Below the pieces are notes generated by a model. That model saw nothing but the letters and a program-made list of their open reading frames with translations. It was not told the origin of the DNA and made no database searches. From Steinernema hermaphroditum (Eukaryota; Nematoda; Chromadorea; Rhabditida; Steinernematidae): a stretch of DNA of 64,000 bases. Position 1 is the stretch's first letter; the number at the start of each line of letters is the position of its first letter. Positions 22,532 through 34,400 of the stretch are shown in pieces. The translations under genes and the position numbers were made by a program. The DNA is taken from positions 8,432,001-8,496,000 of the forward strand of contig CM059625.1 in NCBI GenBank assembly GCA_030435675.1, given 5' to 3'.

Positions 22532-23146
22532 TTAGCAACAAAAATGTGATTCGATGAGTTCCTTGGTGCACGGGTTGGCGCAGCACATTCTAGTGATGCT
22601 CTGCTCGTTCTTTCTGGCACTGTAGATGTATTCTGAAAGGTAACACGATTAAAACGTGCATGGCTGTTCGGTTCAGTATTTAGTCTGACCTTTTCCGAAG
22701 ATATTACAGCTTATTTATTTATTTGAGATCAATGAATTTGGATCAACATTTGGAAATGTGATGCTGTTCTGGTGCCAAAGCGTAAAACACTTACCAGTGC
22801 GTTTGGACTCAACCTTGACCATGCCAGGGGCTCTAATGCATCCATTGCAGATCTGGACCACGGCTTTGACAAGCTTCGCTCCGCAAACACGGCGGGGAAC
22901 AGAGCCGAGCAGAAGTTCTCGCTTCTGCTTGCTGGAGCCGACGTGGATGCCAATGGAATCCGGAGATTCGCCCATTTCCATAGAATCGAGTGTGTCGCGC
23001 ATGGCGATGCTTTCAGTGATGTCTCCGGTATCTTTCCACACCGCGGCATTCCAAGAGTTTGGGCTACGGCCTAGAACGGGTTGTGCTCCCATGAACATGG
23101 CGATGAGGGCAATTGTGGCAGAACAGGTCAGCGTGCGGTGGGTCAT
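22532..23146 (-). CDS. Insulin-like prepropeptide, nematode beta-class pattern
   Basis: Ligand of the insulin/IGF receptor (DAF-2-like) family. Exon 1 gives a signal peptide (MTHRTLTCSATIALIAMFMG...VLG), an acidic propeptide, a basic cleavage site KQKR, and a B domain RRVCGAKLVKAVVQICNGC with the family spacing C-x11-C plus an extra Cys. A 3' intron of ~150 bp with donor GTAAGTG inside KRTG/E joins, in frame, to exon 2: YIYSARKNEQSITR then the A domain MCCANPCTKELIESHFCC and TAA at 22532-22534. An extra Cys in B and a terminal CC in A, with a propeptide before B and a short link between B and A, match the four-disulfide beta class of C. elegans (INS-7, DAF-28 group). One oddity is 9 rather than 8 residues between the third and fourth A-domain Cys. 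Confidence 0.85.
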
Positions 23147-24765
23147 GGTAGAGTCAGTGCAACTGCCAGCGTCTGGAGTCTACAAAATTCGTCAAGGATG
23201 ACCTGAAAGGAAGAGAGTGGAATCGGCTTTTGATAGGTGATTAAAGGCGTCGGCTTGTATGCTGGCACGCTGCTCGGAGGCGTTGCTTGAAAGGTGTGGC
23301 TCGACACTCATTGGCCGGTACTAGTGCATAGGCGTGGTCGAAGGGTTTCAAATCACGGACACTCTAATAGCTGAGGGCTTCGTTTGCTGTACACGAGTCA
23401 CAGATTATGGGAAAACAAGGTTACTACTACAATACGGCAAAGTGATTGAAAATAAGCAGCTAAAATTAAAAAAAATATATACGATTTCTTTGAAATTTTC
23501 TCCCGATTTCCACAAGCAGTTAAACGGCAGTAAAAGACTTATTTGGATGGAAAGTTCTAGATAGAAACCTTTGCTCACACCGTCATTGTCTCACACAACA
23601 AAACCATGTATAATATCCCTGGGACATTGTGTAGCACGAGGTACGACCTCAAGAAGGTGGTTCTCACGTGATTACGCAGATCACGAATTCCCAAGAGCGC
23701 AGCCTACTCTGTTTATTATTGCGGATAAGTTCTCAAAGGTTCTAAAGTGAAACTGCGTGGACGCTCAGTTTTCTCAATCTTATGAACATTAAAACTATGA
23801 ATGGCAAAATTTTTCAATATTTAGCTGCGATAAATTGCCTAGAAGATGTCCTTAGTCGTAAAGAGTCGCACGAGTTTCTGAAATACGGGCGTTGAGGAGG
23901 AGTGCTTCACCAACGTTAGCTAGCTGTAAATAATTAAGAACTTTCACAGGAACTCGGACTTGCAGAACAAAACGACATTTATTTTTAGTGCGTTAGCATG
24001 ACAACACATGTATCCCAGGGATTTGTGGTATGAGTCTCAAACGATACAAGAATATCTTTTTGGTTTTCCTCATACCTAACGCTGCATTTTAGAAGCAGCG
24101 AATGTCCATGTGCCCAAAAGCATGCAATTGCAACACCCTGCACCCATGTATACAGACAAAATGCCATTCTGGCCACTGTTTCACATGTGAAAGAGAGCAA
24201 ACTTCTCAGATTAGATGTTTCAGCTCGTAAATAATTTGTCGTTCCCTGCGGGGAGTGTCATTACGCAAGCAAACGGTCGTCTTGTATGTACATAAGTTTC
24301 CGAATTGCTGGAAGAATTTGTTCAAACAATTTGCGCAAAATGTTGATAAGCAAGTAATATAAGAAAGCTGCGTTTTACTTCTGTTACAATCAAGCGGTGA
24401 TTTATGCTTCAAAAACTCACTTATAGATGGAGCAGTTTCTCCGAATATAGCTCCCAAAGTACAAGTTTTGTCATTTGTGTCGAGTTTTTGTCGCGGCAAA
24501 GAGCAGTAAACACTAATTACAGTTTAGTGCGCAGTTACTCGACACAAAACTAAAATGTTCCCTATAAACAGAACATCCGAAGCTGTGGTTTCGGTCACAA
24601 ACCTGATGGGAAATTGTTTAATATAAGATAGAAAGTGTAATTTGGAAAGGTACGGGAGTTATCGGATTAGCCACTGACACCTGCTGACGAGGTCCGAGAG
24701 TGGCATTTTTACTAAGATGAGAAAGTACGGACATTACGCTTACAGCCTTTTGGAAACTCAAACTG
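23147..24765. other. Intergenic, no gene seen
   Basis: Upstream of the insulin-like gene. Short frames only (23334-23564, 23985-24200, 24206-24499), none with a recognisable domain or convincing splice sites. No RNA gene seen. Confidence 0.5.
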
Positions 24766-24769
24766 ACAC

Positions 24770-25261
24770 TAACAAGGGAACGATCAGTCATGCAACTCTC
24801 AGATCGACACGAGGCTAGGGGCAAACGGTAGGCCTAGGAGAGTATATAACCTGTGCAAAAAATAGGTTCCCTAACGCGCTCTATGTCCGTCAAAAGAGAT
24901 GTGATATCCTTTCTCACCGACGTCACATTCGTTTCTCACCAGTGATTCGGAAGTGACCCACTGTATACTTAACAATTTTGTTTTGTTTGAAAAGTATTCA
25001 TACATACTACCTCAGGTAACCGCCTGACAAATCACGATCCGACTATCAGATGCTCGTTAAGTGCACACTGTGTCACTTGCGAATCAACGGTGAGAGACTA
25101 ATATGACGTCGGTGAGAAAGGGTATCGCATCTCTTTTGATGGACTTAGAGCGCGTTAGGGCACCTAGTATTTTACATTGTTAATACACTCACCTAGGCCT
25201 ACCATTTGCCCCTAGTCTCACATCGATGTTAGCGTTACATGATTGACCGTTCTCTTGTAAG
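24770..25261. mobile_element. Foldback / long-inverted-repeat element (~490 bp)
   Basis: About 24770-24974 and 25056-25261 are inverted copies of each other. Matching blocks, read outward to inward, are AACAAG.GAACG.TCA.TCATG, GAGGCTAGGGGCAAA.GGTAGGCCTAGG, CCCTAACGCGCTCTA.GTCC.TCAAAAGAGATG, CCTTTCTCACCGACGTCA and GTGACxCACTGT. The arms are about 200 bp at roughly 80% identity around an ~80-bp loop. There is no coding capacity. It is probably a MITE or foldback transposon; the exact ends and a target duplication were not resolved. Confidence 0.8.
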
Positions 25262-25264
25262 CGA

Positions 25265-26550
25265 ACAAAGAACTGCGAGACTACAGGAGATCTTTTGAAA
25301 TGACGGTTGGTTAAACTCTCTCGTCTTCCACAATCATAATTCGGTTCCTACTCACGTTACATTGTCGAAAGATACAAATTACGGAAGCGCTTCTGTTGAA
25401 TCAATAAAAACGAGCTCGGTAATCGGACAGAACCGAAGAGCATCTATGGTACAAACACCACAAATGCCACCAGACCAGCGCGTGCTCTGGGGAAGCACTG
25501 TCCTTTTTAATTGTGTTATGGCTCATTGTCCCGTTTCCGAATTCCACTACTTGGGCGGCTGGTTGGTGTATGCTGATAAGCAGGTTGCTTCCATAAAATT
25601 GCCACTTTTTGTATTCTTTGTCAAGTTTCATCCTCACTGTCTTTAATTGCAGCGAGCAATTAGACGGAATTCGAATGTACTGCAATTTCCATAATTGTCA
25701 TGGAACTAAAAAGGGCACTGCATAAGCACACCCTTGATGCTAGTCATCGTTAGTCGAGCGTTAATAAGCTGGCAACATTCACGTCTCACCGGAAGACGAA
25801 CTCCGTGCAAAACTCACAGAGTTGATGTAAATGAGACACACTGCAAGTCGTGATATTATCTTTAATTGTGAAAGGGAAAAGCCATTTGCACACATTCACT
25901 TCAAACACTTTAGGAATTTTATACAAACTATAGTTTGCACAGGTACTCAGTATTGTCATCCACATCTAGTCGGTCAGTTCAGAATGTTTTTGGTTTGGTT
26001 TTTTAAAAAATTTATATTTTATTTTTCGTCTATTTTCACAAGGTGTAATGATATTTTACATTTACATCTCAAAATTGCTACTCATCTTTAGCTGTGGCTC
26101 AGTTACTTATTGGGTATGGTCACCATCAGCTCTATCTGATAACAACTTGTACGGAACTGTTAGAAAAATCAATAAATAAATTTAGCTAAGGTTTGTAATG
26201 ACGTCAAAAATGGCAAAATAGAATTTTTCGACGGAACCTTTTCCGTTCTGCGGTGGAGTGATCAGGCTTCTCCCCAGGAAGCGCTCTGAGACTGTGTAGT
26301 TGAATGGTGAATACCTCTAGTGAAATATGTATCTTTGTGTCAATAAACACTCGTTTTAAAAAGCCGACATTTTCACTGGGACAGCATTTACCCTTGAGGT
26401 TTAGTACCGCATTGAACTGCAAGACCTTTGTTTAACCTTTTTGATAATGCAAAAGAAATGGCGCTATTTTTCAAAAAGGAACTTCACCATGAAAACGTGA
26501 CAATCTAAAAGCTCACTCACTCACAGCTCACTCACATCTTTAGAGCATTA
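25265..26550. other. Intergenic, no gene seen
   Basis: AT-rich stretch. Two antiparallel frames overlap at 25362-25685 (94 codons each) without domain, signal peptide or splice support. Nothing else stands out. Confidence 0.45.
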
Positions 26551-26569
26551 TCCTATAGCATGGTGTCTG

Positions 26570-26895
26570 GACACATTGAAAGCCTCTATTGTGTATTTGA
26601 CAGGGACTACACTGAGTTAAATGCGCTAAGTGTTTTCAGAAAGCGCCACACTGCTCAATTGTCGTTTGACTATAAAGTTTTCCATGACACATTCCAGGTC
26701 GCTTTTCCGAATTCATCCTGTTACACGTAAGACAAACCGATTCAACAGGGTCTTTTTTAGCTTTGCCGCGTCGATCTGGAATGAGGTGCTGAGGTGATAC
26801 ATCGTTTACGCAGAGAATCCGAAATCTTTCAGAGACTCTTCGCCTGGATGGACATGTCGCCTACGTAAGCTAAATAGATAAATAAAAATCAAGCT
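26570..26895 (+). mobile_element. LINE (non-LTR retrotransposon) 3' remnant
   Basis: A decayed plus-strand reading looks like the very end of a LINE reverse-transcriptase polyprotein: RDYTELNALSVFRKRHTAQL then FDYKVFHDTFQ, followed after a frame break by TRKTNRFNRVFFSFAASIWN, which is the pattern R-T-x-R-F-x-x-x-F-x-P-R-x-x-x-x-W-N found at the C-terminus of many LINEs. It is followed by a short AT-rich tail TAAATAGATAAATAAA (26872-26887). Stops and frame changes show that it is dead. Confidence 0.5.
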
Positions 26896-28080
26896 CTGCT
26901 TTTACCTTCATGAACGGTACGAGGATGCGTGAAAAGTGGAATCTGTGAAGCGCTTGAAATGTGTATTTGCCTTTTCTTTAAGCCTCGCACAATCTACTCA
27001 TCGTAGAAGTCCTTTGGCGAACCGAAAACGCAGTTCTCAAATCATAGAAGATGTCCTTCCTATTTTGAAGGACTGCGCGCTGCTTTTTTGCCCCACCCTT
27101 TCAATGCTTCCTGAACGAGTTGAGCGGAGAGCACATAATGTGCTATTCTTTCCAAATTTTTTTCAACTGCAGCAGGTATTTTAGCTTATATAGGATTATA
27201 CACAGAATACGCAGATTACTGATATGTACCGTTAGGTTAGTTTTTTATTTGTAATCTGGAGATACTGTGTGAGGTCAAACCTCTCGTTTGTTTCTTTGAA
27301 CAAACTTGCGTTATAAGTGAAATTGCAATTTGTGACCTGTGAACGCGGTTATGTGATCTGCCAATTCTGCACGCCTTTAGGATTTCTGCTTAAAAGCGCT
27401 TTGGGATCGTTGTGAAATTGGCAAAGCCGATCAATGTACAAACGCGAAGAGACGTTGACCGGTGAGTTTTTCAGAAAACCACTTTGACGTTGGGCATTCA
27501 GCGCTATCATACCCTGAGATGTCCATCAAGACATTGCCAAAGTGAGTTATATCTGCAGAAAATAGCTTCCGGGGACTCATTAAGGCGTCCATCTTCGTCA
27601 GCGGTTCCACAGAACAAACACGATTCTTCGGGCGGTAAAGCGCATTTAGGAAATTCCTCGCCTGAACGGCGCTCTATGTGAAGCGCTTATGAAAGTTTGC
27701 CCTAAGGAAATCACTTTTGCGAATGCTCCGTGCATGATTGGCGTCGAACACGAACGAGGCTGATTGAGGTCCATTCGCTTTGTCGTTTCATAATCGCAGA
27801 GTGCGGCCCAAATCTCATTTACTAAGTTTTCGTAAATTTCGATGCATCGTTTTTGATTTACAATTTCTTTTCAGTGGGGAGACATCCGCTGCTCCATCGC
27901 GTAAAGGACGTGTAATTTACCGTAATTGATGTCAAAAGATTTGCATTTTGGAAGCGGTCGGGAAATTTCGCTAATTTGGTTGTTTACAGAGGGTCGGACA
28001 GAATGCTCTCTAATGAACCGTTTCCTGAACGTCGGCAATTCCCGTTTATCCTCCGTCTCTGTCGTCTCATTTTTGGCAAA
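26896..28080. other. Intergenic, exon-like fragments only
   Basis: Several donor- and acceptor-like sites occur at 27400-27560 (for example CAAAGTGAGT at 27537) and at 27983 (GTTTACAG), so an unrecognised gene leading into 28081-28266 is possible. No coherent protein could be assembled. Confidence 0.3.
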
Positions 28081-28266
28081 ATGAAACCTATTCCGAAGGC
28101 GATGAGCACTGTACTCGTACTCTGTGCGATGCACATGTATTTCACTGTTCCGATCCTTCTGGCGGCCGGACTCACATCCCACATCAAAGCCATTCTCAAC
28201 CCCTTCAAACAGCTATATCACAGAGGATATGATTTCGATGAGCTCGCCAATTCCGACCTCTTCTAG
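28081..28266 (+). CDS. Small hydrophobic orphan protein or last exon
   Basis: Sixty-one codons beginning MKPIPKAMSTVLVLCAMHMY, with one hydrophobic helix (residues 8-28) and a polar tail ending DFDELANSDLF. The frame is open upstream to about 27976, behind an acceptor-like GTTTACAG, so it may instead be the last exon of a longer membrane protein. AATAAA follows at about 28381. It could be a small secreted peptide precursor or a membrane tail; I do not recognise it. A match to a sideroflexin-like C-terminus was considered, but is too weak to claim. Confidence 0.35.
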   Translation: MKPIPKAMSTVLVLCAMHMYFTVPILLAAGLTSHIKAILNPFKQLYHRGYDFDELANSDLF

Positions 28267-28654
28267 ACGTCTTGTGACTTCTCGCAGATTCGTTGCCAAG
28301 AGCAGAAGCAAATTATTGAAGAGCCTGCACCTTGCCCTGTGATAAGACCATAAAACGCTACTTGGTGATAAACGTAGTGAAATAAATATTTGTTCAAGAG
28401 ATGATGTTATCTTCCCTGGGTAAATACACGACTGGCGATCAGCTGTCACGGCTCGTGTTTTGTTCTGAGGGTCCCCAAAATAGGATGCTACCAGCAACTG
28501 AATCAATTTGCGTGTGACACGCGTAAATACACTCTCGTTATCGTATTGACAGCGATGGGTCCGCCCGCGTGGGGTTTGCTATAAACAGCGAGCGAAAAAG
28601 CAATATGATCAACGAATCTGGTCAGCCGTCGTTTGCGGAATTCACCTGTCAAAG

Positions 28655-28908
28655 ATGTCCGAGCCATGCAAGTGCGGTAAGCGTCCTTTTATACTGTCTG
28701 GTTTCCAAATTGTGAACAGGTTGTGTCGAAGGAAAGGAGTGCACGTGCAAGGATAAGGACTGCTGCAAGGACAAGGAGTGCTGCTCATCGAAGAGCAAGA
28801 AGTGCTGCACAGGTATTAGAAGCCGTCTACCATAATCCTCTTTTCACATATTCTTCTTCAGAGTGTGGTGACAAATGCACATGCACCATATGCAAATGTA
28901 GTAAATAA
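28655..28908 (+). CDS. mtl: Metallothionein
   Basis: Cys-rich cytosolic metal-binding protein. Three small exons joined by two introns (about 45 and 50 bp) encode about 53 residues starting MSEPCKCGCVEGKECTC and ending CTCTICKCSK. Cysteines occur as C-x-C, C-C and C-x-x-C pairs separated by Lys/Asp/Ser, with almost no hydrophobic or aromatic residues, which is diagnostic of the family. The first intron splits the third Cys motif (TGCG|GT). AATAAA lies at about 28995. The promoter side (28560-28640) includes a TATAAA-like box near 28580. Metal induction is expected for the family, but I did not identify a metal response element. Confidence 0.9.
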
Positions 28909-29362
28909 TGCGGCACTCGGCCGTGACCCACCCTCGGCCGTCCACAGGTTTTCGATTTGTACTGTAATGTTATTTTGAATTAATATTTTCTGGAATAAAG
29001 ATCAATCACTTTTGTGATGAGTTTCAGTGTATTGCACAGTGCTGGAATACGCACTCATAACTAAGTGCTCGTGATATTTTTGCTCTCACAAACATCTTAT
29101 AAATGCTTGTTTCTGAAGAAATCTAATCACATTGACCTTTTTCTACAATCGAGTTTGCGACGGAAATCGAATTAACAGATGGCACAAGACTAAGCTATTT
29201 AATTCAGGGACTGACTCCAAACAATGCACCAATGCTAAGCGAATCGATGTAAAAATATAGCGTCCTACATTCGCATCACAGGAATATGTGAGTATTGGTG
29301 CATTCAACACATTGAAACATATCTGTTATCATTAAAAAGTCTGCCACTTCCGAAGCTAAACT
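28909..29362. other. 3' regions of convergent genes
   Basis: Between the metallothionein stop and the dehydrogenase stop. It holds the metallothionein poly(A) signal and AT-rich sequence; no gene seen. Confidence 0.55.
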
Positions 29363-30462
29363 TCAGAAGCGTCCTGTCTCTTGTGTCAAAATGCAGAAAC
29401 CGCCGTCGACAACAAGTGTAGTTCCCGTGATGTAAGAGGCATGATTGCTCGTGAGGAACAGAATGGCGTCAGCAATCTCGTCGCTCTTCGCCATTCGACC
29501 CATAGGGACGATCTGACTGATGTAGTTATCCTCGAACTGCAACACTTGTAAGCCCCAATGGAATTAGACAAACCTCCTGCAGAACGGCTTGTTCATCCTC
29601 GATAGGACGATGACGCGTGAAGATCGACGTTTTTGTGAATCCCGGACTAAAGTGGGCCAGTCGATCTGTGGGGTTCATATAAACCTACTTAACGTTGTTG
29701 AAGCGCACGTTGTTCTTCGCATATTTAATCGCGAAGAGTCGTGTAAAGTGATCGAGAGCAGCCTTCGTCATCGAATAATACGACAGATCCGGAATCTAAG
29801 CGAGAGAAGAATCTTAACGAAAACAGATCAGTACTGTCTCACCGGACGGTAGGCGACAACGCTGCTCACGGAAACAACATTTCCCTTTGTCGCCATAAGA
29901 TGTGGAAGGACTAGCTTTGTCAACTGAATGACCCTATACCAATTTAGCGGAATTACACACGAAGATAATGGAAACCGAACCCTCGAAGGTTAATTGAGAA
30001 GATGTAATCGAACGTTTCCAGACTTTCTGGGTCCACGTCGGGTTTTACAGTAACACCGGCGTTATTAATCTAAAAGCATCTTAATTTGATCACTATTGAT
30101 AGTTTATGTACCAAAATATCGATGCGGTTCCATTTGGCAATTGTTTCGGTGACAAGAGCCTTGGCGCATTGTTCTTCCTGCACATTGCCGACAACCATCA
30201 GAACACGGTCTTCCGTGACTCCATTGCTTAAAATTCGCTCCTTTGTAGCCTGAAAGAATCTTGAGCGATTGTCTCAAATGGACTCACCTTCAGGCGTTCT
30301 TCGTCTCTTCCGGTAATCGTGACACATGCTCCCTCTTTTGCATACATGATAGCTGTCGCCTGTCCGATGCCGGAGCTCGAACCTGAGCCGATTAGAGCTT
30401 TTTATCTAAATGATAATGTGCCTACCGGTTACAATAACGACTTTTCCCTCGTATTTTCCCAT
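29363..30462 (-). CDS. Short-chain dehydrogenase/reductase (SDR)
   Basis: NAD(P)-dependent oxidoreductase with a Rossmann fold. The ATG at 30462 starts MGKYEGKVVIVTG; after a short intron the nucleotide-binding turn is completed as TGSSSGIGQATA (classical TGxxxGIG). Further motifs are NNAGV (about 30060), the active-site YSMTK with AALDHFTR (Y-x-x-x-K, about 29745), and at the C-terminus PMGRMAKSDEIADAILFL, SYITGTTLVVDGG. Five or six introns of about 45-60 bp interrupt it. Length is about 265-275 residues, usual for a classical SDR of the type predicted in many nematodes (dhs genes). The substrate cannot be told from sequence. No signal peptide or peroxisomal SKL end is seen. Confidence 0.9.
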
Positions 30463-31417
30463 AGTTGCGGTCTCTGCGGTAGACGGTAGATAGGATGTTG
30501 TCTGTGCATTTTGTTATTATATGTTGAATTTATAGTGGCGCGAGGGTAATGCGATTAAGATGGTTTATTTGCTTGATTTTGATATCGAAGGCTAACAAAC
30601 TTCCCTTAAATTCGACTACGGCAAACAAACGAGAGGTTCGATTTATTTGGATCTTGAGACAAATATTGACATGGAAACAATATTCCAGACAAAATGCGTA
30701 TTCGAAATGACAAACAAGTGTGGTTGTCTAGCTCGTCTTAGTTCCTGGCTGCACGTATAGAATCAAAACACAACTCTCTGTGTTTCGGACCCCAGATATG
30801 GTGAAGTTTAGGACAGATTTAGCGTTTCGCCGCGGGCAAAAATAAACTCAACAGTTTAGCTTGCACTGTTATGTTGTTCACGGTCTAGTCCTGTGTAAGG
30901 TTTGACAGTAAGCACCACGCAGTATGAGAACAAATGGGAAAGATCAGTCTTCACAATCATCTGTAGACAGTACCGTACCAACGCGTTAAAGGGGCCATAT
31001 ATGCTATCTCTCCACCGCCACCTAAAGCGCGTGATTGTCTATAAACACAATGTGTTTTGCCCGACGTTCATCTACGGCGGCGCTATTGGCTGAAATGATA
31101 GTCCACGCACCTTGAAACTGAAAATGCTGAACTGTACTCAGTCGTGTGATCCAATTTCCAAACAAAAATTGCGTCTCAATCACCGAACAACATAAACAAG
31201 GGATTTTTGGAAAATTTTGGCGAATTATTTAATCCGGAGATCATTTGAAAGCATTTATTGATGAATAAGACTGTAATCAGGTCTACATCACTCACCTACA
31301 TCTCTCCACCACAACCACATTGTGATTAAGATAGCAATTTATTCAATGTTTTAAGGCATGTTCAATGCACAAAATACCCATTAAGTAGTGAATATTCGTT
31401 AGTGTTATAGACTGCGG
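30463..31417. other. Intergenic, no gene seen
   Basis: Space between the 5' end of the SDR gene and the 3' end of the Kunitz/lustrin gene. Only a 63-codon frame at 30902-31093 without features. Confidence 0.5.
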
Positions 31418-34400
31418 CTATACGCATTTCCCGCCGCTTTCTACGTATCCGGATGGACAGTAGTTAACTGCAAAATGATGGTTAGGTTTTAGTGTTACAT
31501 AGGTAGACATACCGCATCGATTGTTGTGTATTAAGAGACCTGGACAAATGCAGAACCAGTTGTGACACTTAGAATTCGGATCTCCTCTTTCACATTGAAC
31601 ATTGTGCTGACATCCTCGGTCTCCGGGATACATCACTGAAATGTAGGATTGTAGAATCGAATAATTCGTATTTTACGAATATCGAATCGAATCGAAGATT
31701 TTTAGATATTCGACAACTGAAACGAAACAGAAGCTTGTCGTGTTCGTGTAGAATAAAATCAGTAAACAGCTATGAAGGCATACAAATCTTTGCTGCAAAA
31801 TTTTCAATTTTCCTTCATTGATTAGCATAGATTGTAAGCAAAAATCGCTATTACCTTTGCTATTTGGAAAATCATTAGGAATATCGTAGAATTCTTGGGC
31901 GCTTAGCGAGATGCAACAGATGTGTTGCCAGTATAGGCTGCTGCAAAATTTTCTGTAAACATGTTTGGGAGTCTACAAACCTGTATTCGCATTGTGAATG
32001 CCGTGGACAGTAATTAGGCACTTCAGGCTGGCACACTATTGGCTGATTTGTGGTAGGGTGGGGGCGCACGGCCATCCCCATCGGACAGGCGGATTTAGAG
32101 TCAAAGAATCGGTCTGAAAGGACAATGAGACTAGGTTACGGTCCGAAAAGAATACCCGTTATGTAATTTGTAGACCGACAGCAAAAAGCCTGTTCAGACT
32201 TGTCACTGTATTCGCACAAATATCCTTCTGGACACGAGAAAGAGAGACGAGGGTTGCACCGTCGTGCTCCGTATTCGTCGCTGAGCGGAGCGCTTCCGTC
32301 TTCACATCGATGCGACTCTGATCACTAATAAGTATAACAATTATTTTTTGTGTCCAAATTACCACTTGAGGGACGGGTAGATAGTGTAGTTGGAGAACTG
32401 GTGGTCTCCTCAGGCTTTGTAATCTGGCCGAAGTCGGAGCAGCAGAAGTGCTCTTCGTAGTCCTTATTTTCGATGCAAATGTAACCAAACGGACATCGGC
32501 TATATTTTTCGTTGCAGATCATGGGTTTTCCGTCCATGGTGTGAATGAAGGGTCGTGAAGGGTATCGGCATACATCCTTTGTTTCTGAAGCTGGCTTATT
32601 ATCGACGACATATCCTCAAAGACTTACTTTCGCGGGGACAGCAAAGCTGGCGACCGGTTGCTACTTTGTAACAATCGTAGTCCGTAGGACATCCATCGAA
32701 TAGTCCGAAAGGCCCTGGGCTACAAATGACTTTTTCGCCGCTCGACGACAAAAGAGGCATCTTATCCTTCGGGCAGCGTTCGTCTGAAATCTTCTTGTTG
32801 CTGCGTTTCATTGCGATTCGTACCTGCACAGCAGTAAGAGTAATGTCCATTCTTTCCTAGTATACATGTATATCCAGTCGGGCAGCTTTCGTATTCTTGA
32901 GAGCATGTCAGGACTCTCTTGTGGACATCGTCAATGAAGGGTTGCATATCGTCGGGACATTGGTTCTCGCCTGTAAATAGTCAATCAAAATCAACAAGCA
33001 GCCGGCCAAATACTTGAGACACATAGTCGATCACATTCGGCGCGACTTGCGAAGCTTGAATCCGTTGAGAGACATCCGGCGTTTGAAATGCGGATGCATT
33101 TATTGTTGTTACTGTCGTACTTGTACCGTATCTGAAGCAATCTGTTTGAAGCGCAGCTCTGCATAACTGACCTGTCCATCGATGCATTCTGCAGCTGGTT
33201 CAATCCGATCTTCACACAACAACTCTGTAAATTCTCTTTTTCTTTAGTTCGAGTGTTCCAACTATTACCTGGTTTTGGACAACACACGTTGACATCCCGC
33301 TGTCCCATGGATGCACGCGTACATACGTAACCTTCATCGCATCTCGTATGTTCAGAACATTTGTATATGTTGCCACCATTCATTTTGGGGCGTCCCGCTG
33401 GGCAGAGGACTACATATATGAAAGTGAGATAGAATAGGTCAGTCAAATGAGACAAACCATGAGAACACGAAAGAGTGCAGTGCTTCTGTGAAGAAAATCG
33501 GTTGAAATTGCCGCCACAGCCGAGGTATTCAAACGGAACACAAGCTAACTCGGACATCGAGAAATGCCAGAACAGAGACCGCTTCGCTGAGATATGTGGC
33601 TTGAGTGTGGATGGACTTGCTAACGCGCACTCATTGCCTGGATCTTGTGGCAACGAACAGGACATTTCTAAAAAAGAAGCTGATGAACACAAGGCGCGTA
33701 AGGTGTAACCTGGTTTAGGACAGCAATAGCTTCCGCTGATTGTTGTTGTACACTCATAACCGGCAAGACATTGGGTATCGTCTGAACAGTGGGTAACTCT
33801 TCCGTCCCGGAGGAGAAGAGGCATTCCTACTTCACAGACAGCTGAATCAGACCGTTGTAAGTAGCATCTCTGTTATTACCAACCGCTAGATTTGCAGAAT
33901 GACTGACAATCTTCTTTGGAATCAAATCGGTTGTCATTTCCTCCGCAACCACTGAAGGTAAATTCCATACAGGCTTTGGTCTCGTCATCGAAGTAGAATG
34001 CCGTTTGAGGGGGAGCTTCCTCACACGGTAGTCCTTGATTGAACTGCTGGTGGCAGACGTTTTCTGAACGCTATGTCTCAATGAAGATGTTCAAGCGGGA
34101 CTCACCATTTGTGGGGCAACATATGGTCAGATTGAAGCGGCTAGTGCATTTGTAGCCTCTGGGACAAGTGCTCGAATCACACCTAAAGGCACGTCCCTCG
34201 TGGTCTCGAAGTGCTAGGCCTTGGTCGCAAAGACCTGAAGAATCAATCATTTAAGTCATTGATTTTGGACAATGTAACGAACTGGCAACAGGGTCTTCCG
34301 AGCAGCACACGCCCTCATCCGAAGTTGTTCCTTTGAGTGAGGCGTAGCAGACGAACCCTTTTGGACAACCAGAGCGGCTAGAGCATTTCACAGGACGGGA

